Assembly (NCBI GenBank): GCA_003486645.1
Contig: DNGI01000313.1
Location: forward strand, 1 to 13,849
From: Cyanobacteria bacterium UBA11370
Lineage (GTDB): Bacteria > Cyanobacteriota > Cyanobacteriia > Cyanobacteriales > Coleofasciculaceae
Direction of reading: 5' to 3'
DNA length: 13,849 nt
The translations under genes were made by a program, and so were the position numbers. Shown here piece after piece: positions 5,258 to 11,587 of the stretch. Below the pieces are notes generated by a model that saw only the letters and a program-made list of their open reading frames with translations, was not told where the DNA came from and did no database searches. How positions within the stretch are numbered: position 1 is the first letter of the stretch; each line of letters starts with the position of its first letter.

Positions 5258-6535
5258 GTGAGTCGAATTATTTTAACGACCATTGGTTCGTTTGGCGATC
5301 TGCATCCCAAAATAGCGATCGCACTTGAATTACGAAAACGTGGTCATGATGTGGTGTTTGCAACCCACAAAGAATATCAAAACAAAATTGAAGCTCTAGG
5401 ATTCGAGTTTCATCGGATGCGCCCTGACAACACTGCGCTTAATGATCCGCAAGAGATGGCGCGGATGATGGATCTAAAAAGGGGTACGGAGTATGTCATT
5501 AAACATTGGGTTTGTGCGAATTTACGGGCAACTTACACCGATTTAATGAACAGTGCAAAAGAGGCAGATTTCATCATTACAGGTGAGGGAGTCGTGGCGG
5601 CTCGATTGGTAGCAGAAAAATTAAGAATTCCGTGGGCGATCGCTGTCCTTCAACCCGCCTCATTTCTCTCAGTTTACGATCCGTCTGTCCTCCCTGTACT
5701 GCCCTTTCTAGCTAAACTACGCGGGCTGGGTTCTATTGCTAACCGAGGCATTATTCAATTATCAAGAATTATGTCTAAATCTTGGGCGGAACCCATTCAT
5801 CAACTGCGACATGAACTTGGTTTACCACCCCTTACAGGCAGTCCTTTTATTGATGATAAATATTCCCCTTACCTTGTACTAGCAATGTTCTCCTCAGCCT
5901 TCGCAAAACCTCAACCGGATTGGGCAACAAATACGGTGATTACAGGGTTTGCATTCTACGATGGTAGCGAAGGGGGAGCGGAACTCACACCCGAACTCAA
6001 GGAATTTTTGAATGCAGGAGAAGCGCCGATTATTTTCACGTTGGGTTCAGCCGCCGTCATGGCTCCTGGTAACTTTTATGAGGAAAGTATTCAAGCCGCA
6101 AAGCGATTAAATCGCCGTGCAGTTTTATTGATTGGTAAGAATCCGCCTCCAGATCATCTTTCAGAAGGCATTATTGCCGTGAAATATACGCCGTATTCTC
6201 AAATTTTTCCCCGTGCTTGTGTCATCGTACATCAAGGCGGAATTGGCACAACTGCTCAGGCGTTACGGGCGGGTTGTCCAACACTGGTTATGCCCTACAC
6301 CCATGATCAACCGGACAATGCAGCACGAGTTGAACGCTTGGGAACTTCACAAATAATTCCCCGTAAACAGTATTCAGCAGTACGAGTAGCCAAGCAGTTA
6401 CATCAACTTCTAGACACTCCTAACTATGGAGCTAAGGCAGCAGAAATTGGACGTATCATTCAATCTGAAAATGGAGTTGGTGTTGCGTGTGATGCAATTG
6501 AAAAACAGCTTTCAAATGTTCACAGGAGGTACTAA
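5258..6535 (+). CDS. GT1-type glycosyltransferase (UGT/MGT-like)
   Basis: 425 residues from GTG 5258, chosen because GGAGG (5245-5249) lies eight bases upstream and the protein then begins SRIILTTIGSFGDLHP, the normal first strand of the fold. A TTG at 5243 overlaps the ribosome binding site. Two Rossmann-like halves are seen: an N-terminal acceptor-binding part (GDLHPKIAIALELRKRGHDV) and a C-terminal nucleotide-sugar part with FTLGS (260-264), HQGGIGT (325-331) and THDQPDNAARVERLG (348-362), the UGT donor motif. Family members move a sugar from UDP- or dTDP-sugars to lipids, sterols, carotenoids or polyketides; the acceptor cannot be told here. There is no signal peptide, so it is cytosolic or peripheral. 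It stands alone and converges on the porin gene. Confidence 0.92.
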   Translation: MSRIILTTIGSFGDLHPKIAIALELRKRGHDVVFATHKEYQNKIEALGFEFHRMRPDNTALNDPQEMARMMDLKRGTEYVIKHWVCANLRATYTDLMNSAKEADFIITGEGVVAARLVAEKLRIPWAIAVLQPASFLSVYDPSVLPVLPFLAKLRGLGSIANRGIIQLSRIMSKSWAEPIHQLRHELGLPPLTGSPFIDDKYSPYLVLAMFSSAFAKPQPDWATNTVITGFAFYDGSEGGAELTPELKEFLNAGEAPIIFTLGSAAVMAPGNFYEESIQAAKRLNRRAVLLIGKNPPPDHLSEGIIAVKYTPYSQIFPRACVIVHQGGIGTTAQALRAGCPTLVMPYTHDQPDNAARVERLGTSQIIPRKQYSAVRVAKQLHQLLDTPNYGAKAAEIGRIIQSENGVGVACDAIEKQLSNVHRRY

Positions 6536-6556
6536 AACTCTGACAGAGTACCTCTT

Positions 6557-6598
6557 CCAAAATCTAAAATTCAAGATCCAAAATCCAAAATCTAAAAT
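6557..6598. repeat. Short tandem heptamer repeat (STRR type)
   Basis: Six back-to-back heptamers: CCAAAAT, CTAAAAT, TCAAGAT, CCAAAAT, CCAAAAT, CTAAAAT. Such 7-base tandem repeats are a known feature of filamentous cyanobacterial intergenic DNA. It lies 21 bases after the glycosyltransferase stop, between convergent genes. Confidence 0.85.
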
Positions 6599-6604
6599 GG
6601 GATT

Positions 6605-6637
6605 AGATCCTCAACTTTTTACAAAAGCCGAGGATCT
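6605..6637. terminator. Hairpin between convergent genes, candidate bidirectional terminator
   Basis: AGATCCTC (6605-6612) and GAGGATCT (6630-6637) are perfectly complementary, and inside them CTTTT (6615-6619) pairs with AAAAG (6623-6627) around TAC. The result is a long, mildly interrupted stem placed between the ends of the glycosyltransferase and porin genes. No long T-tract follows, so efficiency is uncertain. Confidence 0.55.
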
Positions 6638-6651
6638 CACTTTCAAAACAT

Positions 6652-8742
6652 CTAGAACGTAAACGTTGTCCGCAACACTCCCACTAACGTTGTATCATTA
6701 TTGGCATCACTTTCAGGATTAAATAACACAAACGCACCGGGAGTCACGCTAATATTATCCGTCACCTTAAAGTTATAAAATGCCTCCAAATGATAAGGTG
6801 TTGCCCGATCAACACCCGGTTCAGTTAATTCAGCCTCACCACCCGCATCAATTCGATGCAAGGGTTGTCCAAAAATTAAACCCGCCGTATTTCCTTCCTT
6901 CAATAAATCTTGGAAATACAAACCTGCCATCCAAGTACTAAACGTAGAGGAAGCATCCGCACCCGCAACAGAATCAACAAAGAAATAAGCACCATAACCC
7001 GTTAGTGCAATTTTAGGAGAAAAACGCCAGGTTGCAGTTGCACCAATCGAATTAACTTGAATGGGAGTCGTTAAAATTCCACCCACATTCAGGGTACCAT
7101 CCGCATTAACGGTTCTACCGGGAATATTAAGGGGATTCGATGAAAATCTGGTCAGTCCCAAGCCCATAATATTAAGGTCATGATAGCTATGAGCATAGTT
7201 CAAACCAATATCAAATTTACTGCTCGGTTTGAAGGTTAATTGAGCAGAAGCAACCGTACTTCCACTAAAGAAACCTGCCCCTAAAATATTAGTTGCACCT
7301 TCGTTAGGAATGGACGCATTAACACTACCATACAACGCCCGCAAATCCACTTTATCGGAAATACCCCAAATGAAACCTACTGCCGAAGCTAAACCTGTTT
7401 GAGATGTACCTCCTGATATACGAACCACAGGATTTAAAGTGGCAAATCGAGAAATTGCTCCTTGTCCTTCACTCGAAAATGGAATAATAGCAGGGAAAGC
7501 ATCTGAAGCTTCCGCAGCGGTTCCAGCGAATAGGGTTAAATTATTAATTCCGGATGGAAAGATATACAACAGCTTGTAGAGTTGAATATCATTAGCACTA
7601 ATAGTATTGGCAATATCTTGAGGATTAAACCGTGGGAATTGAGGTTCAAAACTGAGTTTAGTTGAACCTTCAGTTAAGAACGAATCTCGTCCAGGAAATA
7701 ACGTCCCCTGAACACTCCCAGAACCATCTAGATTTCCTCCAAAATTATTCGCTTGCAACCCAGTAATTAATAAATCCTTGCCCGTAAAGCTGGTATTGAG
7801 ATTTAACCGCACTCGATCAACTAGGATAACATTCGCATCATCTCCATTATCTGGATCTCCGCCAGTTGCACCAACAACTGAAAAAATAGCTTCACCATTC
7901 AATTTGGTGGTAGTAGAAAATTGATGATCTTCTAAAAATGAAACCCGCCCTTCTAAATTATCTACCCTAGCGCCCAAGGTGGTTAGTTCGGCTTCAAATT
8001 CTTCAACTAAGCGTCGCAATGTAACTAAATCATCTTCATTGGTTCCAGGAGAACGACCAACAATTAATCGCTCAATTTGCTGCAAACAAGCATTCAAACC
8101 CGCCGCAAATTCATAGCGAGTCATCGCCCGATTGCCCCGAAATGTACCATCTGGATATCCGGCAATACAACCGTAACGTTCAACTAAACTTCTGAGTGCT
8201 TCATACGCCCAATCTCCCGGTTCAACATCGGAAAGTTGAGACACAGAAGTTACCTGTCCCATCGTTGATGAGTCTGAAGTATCATTTTGTAGAAGTTCAG
8301 ATACAGGTGTTACCTGTTTCATTTCTGATGAGTCTGAAGGAGTGGTTTCTACTTGTTGAGCTATAAAATTAGGTGGATTTGGGATTGGGGATTCTGGACT
8401 TTGGATTAATTCATCTGAGGAGGTAGGTAAAACAGATGAATCGGCATCTTCAATTTGCTGATTTTGAGATTCGATACTACTATCTGAATCTATCGTATCA
8501 GTTGGGTTTAGAGCTGTTGAAGTAATACTGATACTGTTATTTAACACTGTGGAGTAGATACTTGAATTAGGTATAGCTTCAGTCGTCACACTCTCTTCAG
8601 CAGTCGGTAATGACTCTGGCGCTTTCAATGATAAGGTGTCGGTAGTTTCTGCGATCGCTACCTTTGTTCCCCAAGGAATAGAGCCAGCAATTAAGCACAG
8701 TAAACCGACTCTACCGACCCAATTCAGTTGATATTTATTCAC
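6652..8742 (-). CDS. SLH-domain OprB-type outer membrane porin
   Basis: 696 residues from GTG 8742, preferred over the longer TTG start (8790) because GAGG (8754-8751) is eight bases upstream and the protein then opens with a signal peptide (basic MNKYQLNWVGR, hydrophobic core, cut near VAIA/E). Order: signal; Ser/Thr-rich linker to ~168; one SLH domain (~170-229: GDWAYEALRSLVERYGCIAG, DGTFRGNRAMTRYEFA) that would anchor to peptidoglycan-linked polymer; coiled coil (~238-272); then a beta-barrel of about 420 residues ending in aromatic TFTF. Cyanobacterial members are major outer-membrane porins; some are annotated as iron-uptake or carbohydrate-selective porins, but the substrate is not readable from sequence. 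The linker is longer than usual and holds a tandem duplication. No Fur site was recognised. Confidence 0.93.
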   Translation of the reverse strand: MNKYQLNWVGRVGLLCLIAGSIPWGTKVAIAETTDTLSLKAPESLPTAEESVTTEAIPNSSIYSTVLNNSISITSTALNPTDTIDSDSSIESQNQQIEDADSSVLPTSSDELIQSPESPIPNPPNFIAQQVETTPSDSSEMKQVTPVSELLQNDTSDSSTMGQVTSVSQLSDVEPGDWAYEALRSLVERYGCIAGYPDGTFRGNRAMTRYEFAAGLNACLQQIERLIVGRSPGTNEDDLVTLRRLVEEFEAELTTLGARVDNLEGRVSFLEDHQFSTTTKLNGEAIFSVVGATGGDPDNGDDANVILVDRVRLNLNTSFTGKDLLITGLQANNFGGNLDGSGSVQGTLFPGRDSFLTEGSTKLSFEPQFPRFNPQDIANTISANDIQLYKLLYIFPSGINNLTLFAGTAAEASDAFPAIIPFSSEGQGAISRFATLNPVVRISGGTSQTGLASAVGFIWGISDKVDLRALYGSVNASIPNEGATNILGAGFFSGSTVASAQLTFKPSSKFDIGLNYAHSYHDLNIMGLGLTRFSSNPLNIPGRTVNADGTLNVGGILTTPIQVNSIGATATWRFSPKIALTGYGAYFFVDSVAGADASSTFSTWMAGLYFQDLLKEGNTAGLIFGQPLHRIDAGGEAELTEPGVDRATPYHLEAFYNFKVTDNISVTPGAFVLFNPESDANNDTTLVGVLRTTFTF
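8231..8350 (-). repeat. 60-bp in-frame tandem duplication in the porin linker
   Basis: Two neighbouring 60-base units encode SDSSEMKQVTPVSELLQND and SDSSTMGQVTSVSQLSDVE-like segments. TTACCTGT and GATGAGTCTGAAG recur exactly 60 bases apart. The duplication lies in the Ser/Thr-rich linker just before the SLH domain and keeps the reading frame. Confidence 0.75.
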
Positions 8743-9289
8743 AGTTAAATCCTCACACAAAAAATTGATGTTGCTTAAGTTTTTATCCAAAGAAGTAAAT
8801 TTATAGAAGAAGATTTCCTATGATTTTTTTCTTTGGAGTTGAGGTTGTTAACCCTTATAACTGTATCAATTTTAATCTCCAATCATAGAAATATTAAGCA
8901 ACAATCATCAGTATTTCTCAGATTTTCAATTATTAGAGCTTATAGTTAGCAGATAATTTCCCTAACCTATGTCTAAGGGTTATGGTGTAGAACTCCGATT
9001 AGTGCAAGCAGACTAATTTACAGGAGGAAGTGGCAATTATCCGGATTCTATCACCAGATATTTTGGGGGTTACTGTTGTTATTATTGCTCAAGTTCCCAT
9101 GACCACTTACTTAAGCTGACGATTAGCTTATTAGGGTGTTAGTATCCGATGCCAGTTCCCCAGAAATCCTAAAGAGGCAACATTTATCCTCAGTGGAAGC
9201 AATTAGCCTGTGGAATGGGAGTAAGCTGGGTAAAAATAGCTTATCGTAATACTAGTCATGATTTTTTGGTTCTTCTCTCCAGCGGACTT
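8743..9289. other. 547-base intergenic region between divergent porin and AAA genes
   Basis: This must carry the promoters of the porin (minus) and the AAA-TOPRIM cassette (plus). It is AT-rich near the porin, and less so towards 9290. I see a small inverted repeat, TAAGCT (9112-9117) with AGCTTA (9125-9130), and a 29-codon frame (9030-9119) after AGGAGG whose ribosome binding site sits only two bases from its GTG. The AAA frame itself is open back to 9215 but without family-like sequence. No clear promoter, RNA gene or mobile element was recognised. Confidence 0.5.
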
Positions 9290-10396
9290 ATGTTAAAGTC
9301 GTTAAAAATTGAAAATTTCCGCTGTTTCCAATTTTTCGAGCTTCCACAGCTCGGCAAAGTCAATCTTTTGGTTGGAACTAATAACAGTGGCAAAACCTCG
9401 CTATTGGAAGCCATTCAACTTTTTTGTTCGAGGGCTAACCTGGGAGTCTTCCGAGAAGTAATGATTAATCGAGGTGAATATCTCTTGAATGAGGAGTCTA
9501 CAGAAAATCGTGCGCTAAGTCGTGGGCTTATTAAAGATAATCGTGAGCTTGATATTCGCCACCTCTTTTATGGTCATGAAGTTGATGTAGGCAGCAAATT
9601 TTCGATAACGGGGGATAATGATAATGAGAGTAAAAGTCTTATCATATCTATACAAAGAAAAAAGCCTGAATCTGGATCATTTGAGCATTTGGAGGAACTT
9701 GTACTTAGTATTGATTGGTTGAGTCAGGACGAAGAACCTATCAAAGTACCCTTGTCTCCCAATATAGGTCTTCCTCTGGAATATATTCGACGCTTTCGCC
9801 AGGAGCTTAAGAATCTAGAAGCCAGAACCCAATTTGTCACCTCATCCTCGTTAACAACTGAAAAAATGATTGATTTGTTTGATCAAGTAGTTTTACAACC
9901 TGAAGAAGAGATCATTACACAGGCACTTAAAATAATTGAACCTAGTCTTAAGCGTATTGCATCAGTTGGCTCTGAAAAATATAGGCTGTCTGATTCCCGA
10001 AGCGGATTTGTTGTACGCCTCTCTGATAGCAATCAACGCATACCAATTGGCAGTATGGGAGATGGAATATGGCGGATGTTGGGGCTTACATTAGCAATTG
10101 TTCATGCGACAGGTGGAGTTTTATTGGTTGATGAAATTGATACAGGGTTTCACTTCAGTACAATGTCTGATATGTGGAAGCTAATTTGGGAAACAGCAAA
10201 GCAACTAAATGTCCAAGTTTTCGCCACAACTCACAATAGTGATTGTTGGACAAGTTTAGCTAAAATTGCCAATTCTGAAAGCCCCAGTGACGAGGGCATT
10301 ACAATTCAAAGAATTGAAAGAGATAAACCAACTAGTATTATCTTTAATGAGCGACAAATTGTTATTGCTGCCGAACGGGGAATTGAGGTGCGTTAG
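9290..10396 (+). CDS. OLD-like AAA ATPase (AAA_15/AAA_21 type)
   Basis: 368 residues from ATG 9290, which opens with the characteristic LKSLKIENFRCFQFFELPQLG; the frame extends upstream to 9215 but that part is not conserved-looking. ABC/SMC-type ATPase of the OLD and RecF-like class: Walker A GTNNSGKT (29-36), signature-like IGSMGDGIWRML (253-264), Walker B LLVDEID (278-284, catalytic E282) and switch TTHNSD (313-318, H315). The middle (~75-225) is variable and helical, as in related ATPases. There is no TOPRIM domain at its own C-terminus; the next gene supplies a TOPRIM-related protein. Such ATPases dimerise on ATP and control a partner nuclease or toxin, often in phage defence. Without a later insertion the two genes would be 3 bases apart, so they form an operon. 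Good motif support; biological role inferred. Confidence 0.9.
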   Translation: MLKSLKIENFRCFQFFELPQLGKVNLLVGTNNSGKTSLLEAIQLFCSRANLGVFREVMINRGEYLLNEESTENRALSRGLIKDNRELDIRHLFYGHEVDVGSKFSITGDNDNESKSLIISIQRKKPESGSFEHLEELVLSIDWLSQDEEPIKVPLSPNIGLPLEYIRRFRQELKNLEARTQFVTSSSLTTEKMIDLFDQVVLQPEEEIITQALKIIEPSLKRIASVGSEKYRLSDSRSGFVVRLSDSNQRIPIGSMGDGIWRMLGLTLAIVHATGGVLLVDEIDTGFHFSTMSDMWKLIWETAKQLNVQVFATTHNSDCWTSLAKIANSESPSDEGITIQRIERDKPTSIIFNERQIVIAAERGIEVR

Positions 10397-10398
10397 AA
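10391..10398. repeat. Left target-site duplication of the MITE
   Basis: CGTTAGAA, repeated exactly at 10559-10566 on the other side of the inverted-repeat element. The left copy includes the stop codon of the AAA ATPase gene. Confidence 0.85.
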
Positions 10399-10558
10399 GG
10401 GAGCATCCCAAAGTTGCAAATTGCCCACAGGCTGGAAGCCTGGGGCTATACAAACAAAGCCTGCCTACGCAGGCTCAATTTAGTCCGCGTAGGCGGACTT
10501 CGGTTTTATAGCCGCGATTTCCAATCGCCGGGTATTTTTGCAAAAATGGGATGCTCCC
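10399..10558. mobile_element. 160-bp MITE-like element
   Basis: Non-autonomous element with perfect 12-bp terminal inverted repeats: GGGAGCATCCCA (10399-10410) and TGGGATGCTCCC (10547-10558). The match resumes with TGCAAA (10415-10420) against TTTGCA on the other arm, giving about 19 of 22 terminal bases. An 8-bp direct repeat, CGTTAGAA, flanks both ends, the mark of transposition. There is no room for a transposase. An 8-bp duplication is compatible with several IS families, and I cannot assign one. The element lies between the AAA ATPase stop and the TOPRIM gene start. It pushes the second ATG (10568) 168 bases away from GAGGTG (10385-10390), which would otherwise lie nine bases upstream as its Shine-Dalgarno. 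Confidence 0.88.
10428..10528. repeat. Nested palindromes inside the MITE
   Basis: Four hairpins in series: CAGGCT/AGCCTG (10428-10442), AGCCTGC-CTAC-GCAGGCT (10458-10475), AGTCCGC-GTAG-GCGGACT (10482-10499) and GCGATT/AATCGC (10514-10528). The middle two are enclosed by an imperfect outer repeat (GGCTATACAAAC at 10444-10455 and GGTTTTATAGCC at 10502-10513). The two 4-base loops are complementary. This core resembles palindromic repeats scattered through filamentous cyanobacterial genomes. Confidence 0.8.
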
Positions 10559-10566
10559 CGTTAGAA
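10559..10566. repeat. Right target-site duplication of the MITE
   Basis: CGTTAGAA, identical to 10391-10398; it ends one base before the start codon of the TOPRIM gene at 10568. Confidence 0.85.
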
Positions 10567-10567
10567 C

Positions 10568-11218
10568 ATGGCTGAAATCCGTCCCCGCGTACTCCTAGTG
10601 AAAGGCAAGGAAGACCTTCGCGTTATCCCAGAACTAATTGAAGCGAATGGTGTTGATTGGGGAACAAGGAAGAATCCAGTAGTGTATATTCGAGATTATG
10701 ATGGCTATCAGCAACTGGTAGATGCAGACGTAATTTGGACTGAATTGCAAGCCTCTGGACTCTCTGCTCTAGGAATTCTGATCGATGCTGATGATAACCC
10801 TATTGGACGATGGCAAAGTATTAGAACTGCCTGCTTAAAGAGTATTCCTAATCTTCCAGAAATATTACCAGAAACAGGTCTAATTCATATTGCTCCTAAC
10901 CAGGTTAAGTTCGGCATCTGGATGATGCCAGATAATAAAATACGTGGGATGTTAGAAACTTTTCTGGCATACATAATTCCTGATACTAGCGAATCAATTT
11001 GGCAATTTGCTCAAGCAGCAGCTCAAGAAGCCAAGACTAGAGGCGCAGTGTTTACAGATGCTCATTATGATAAAGCCAATATCTATACTTGGTTAGCTTG
11101 GCAAGATCCCCCAGGGCGGCAACTACATCAAGCAATTATGCAACATATTCTGAACCCAAAACACCCAAATGCTCAAAAGTTTGTAAGTTGGTTCAAAAGT
11201 TTATATGATTTGCCGTGA
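10568..11218 (+). CDS. DUF3226 TOPRIM-related protein, partner of the AAA ATPase
   Basis: 216 residues, ATG at 10568. It fits DUF3226, a TOPRIM-like family often next to OLD-type ATPases. Motifs: N-terminal strand RVLLVKGKEDLRVI (7-20), GILIDADDN with D73-x-D75 (69-77), GRWQSIR (80-86), a GMLETFL block (127-133), and the C-terminal NIYTWLAWQDPPGRQLHQAI (171-190). The TOPRIM metal site normally uses a Glu in the first motif (VEGxxD) plus DxD. Here the Glu position is K12, so metal chemistry may be altered unless E15 or D16 substitutes. Expected function is nuclease or toxin effector controlled by the ATPase (inference). The gene now lacks a Shine-Dalgarno because a MITE separates it from the upstream gene, so expression may be reduced or depend on read-through. 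Confidence 0.82.
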   Translation: MAEIRPRVLLVKGKEDLRVIPELIEANGVDWGTRKNPVVYIRDYDGYQQLVDADVIWTELQASGLSALGILIDADDNPIGRWQSIRTACLKSIPNLPEILPETGLIHIAPNQVKFGIWMMPDNKIRGMLETFLAYIIPDTSESIWQFAQAAAQEAKTRGAVFTDAHYDKANIYTWLAWQDPPGRQLHQAIMQHILNPKHPNAQKFVSWFKSLYDLP

Positions 11219-11257
11219 ACCCTCTGATGTAAACAGCCTTTTAATAAATAAACGTAA

Positions 11258-11587
11258 CTAAAAAGTCCCTAGCAACGGTAGCACTTTTTTCTTCAATAAC
11301 TCTACCAAAGCTGGCTCCATATACTCATATTCATCTGGAATATCTAAACAAATGACTCGCTTGTCTTTAAGCCAAGGCTGAAACTTCTTTGAAAGTTTGC
11401 TTCGATGCGACTTTTCCATTACAAAAATGATATCTGCCCATTGGAGAGCTTCGCTAGACAAAGGTATTTCGGCTTCTCGATCCAGTCCCGCTGAATCTAC
11501 CTCCAGCCCTTCATATTCAGAAAATATAGCTTCGGCTGTAGGGCTGCGTAATCGGTTTTGACTGCACACAAATAATATTTTTTTCAT
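11258..11587 (-). CDS. Small low-molecular-weight protein tyrosine phosphatase-like protein
   Basis: 109 residues. It begins [22 protein letters not shown], the P-loop of the LMW phosphatase fold: C8-x5-R14 followed by Ser-Pro, with the nucleophile C8 present. The canonical glycine after the cysteine is missing (CSQNRLRS against CxGNxCRS), which is typical of the shorter predicted-phosphatase branch rather than full-length LMW-PTPs (~150 residues). A later acidic segment, CLDIPDEYEYM (75-85), can supply the general acid (D76, or D79 in PDEY). It is cytosolic. The start codon overlaps the stop of the P-type ATPase gene as TAATG, so it is translationally coupled and last in that operon. Whether it acts on a protein, or on a small phospho-compound, is unknown. 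Confidence 0.85.
   Translation of the reverse strand: MKKILFVCSQNRLRSPTAEAIFSEYEGLEVDSAGLDREAEIPLSSEALQWADIIFVMEKSHRSKLSKKFQPWLKDKRVICLDIPDEYEYMEPALVELLKKKVLPLLGTF

Noticed and set aside
6426..6662. 78-codon open frame across the end of the glycosyltransferase
   Set aside because: Out of frame with the real gene and then translates the heptamer repeat and hairpin.
9030..9119. 29-codon frame MAIIRILSPDIL... after AGGAGG
   Set aside because: The ribosome binding site is only two bases from the GTG, there is no recognisable family, and it is too short to support.
9215..9289. Upstream extension of the AAA ATPase
   Set aside because: The 25 extra residues are not family-like; ATP-binding proteins of this class start at the MLKSLKIENF position.
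9612..9626. GATAATGATAATGAGAG resembling a Fur box
   Set aside because: It lies deep within the ATPase coding sequence, encoding the acidic GDNDNES segment.
10256..10511. Two short open frames over the ATPase end and the MITE
   Set aside because: They read through coding sequence in wrong frames and then through the palindromic element.
10399..10558. The clustered palindromes as a CRISPR array or tRNA-like gene
   Set aside because: Repeats are inverted and not regularly spaced, no spacers are present, and no cloverleaf can be drawn; terminal inverted repeats and target duplication identify a transposable element.
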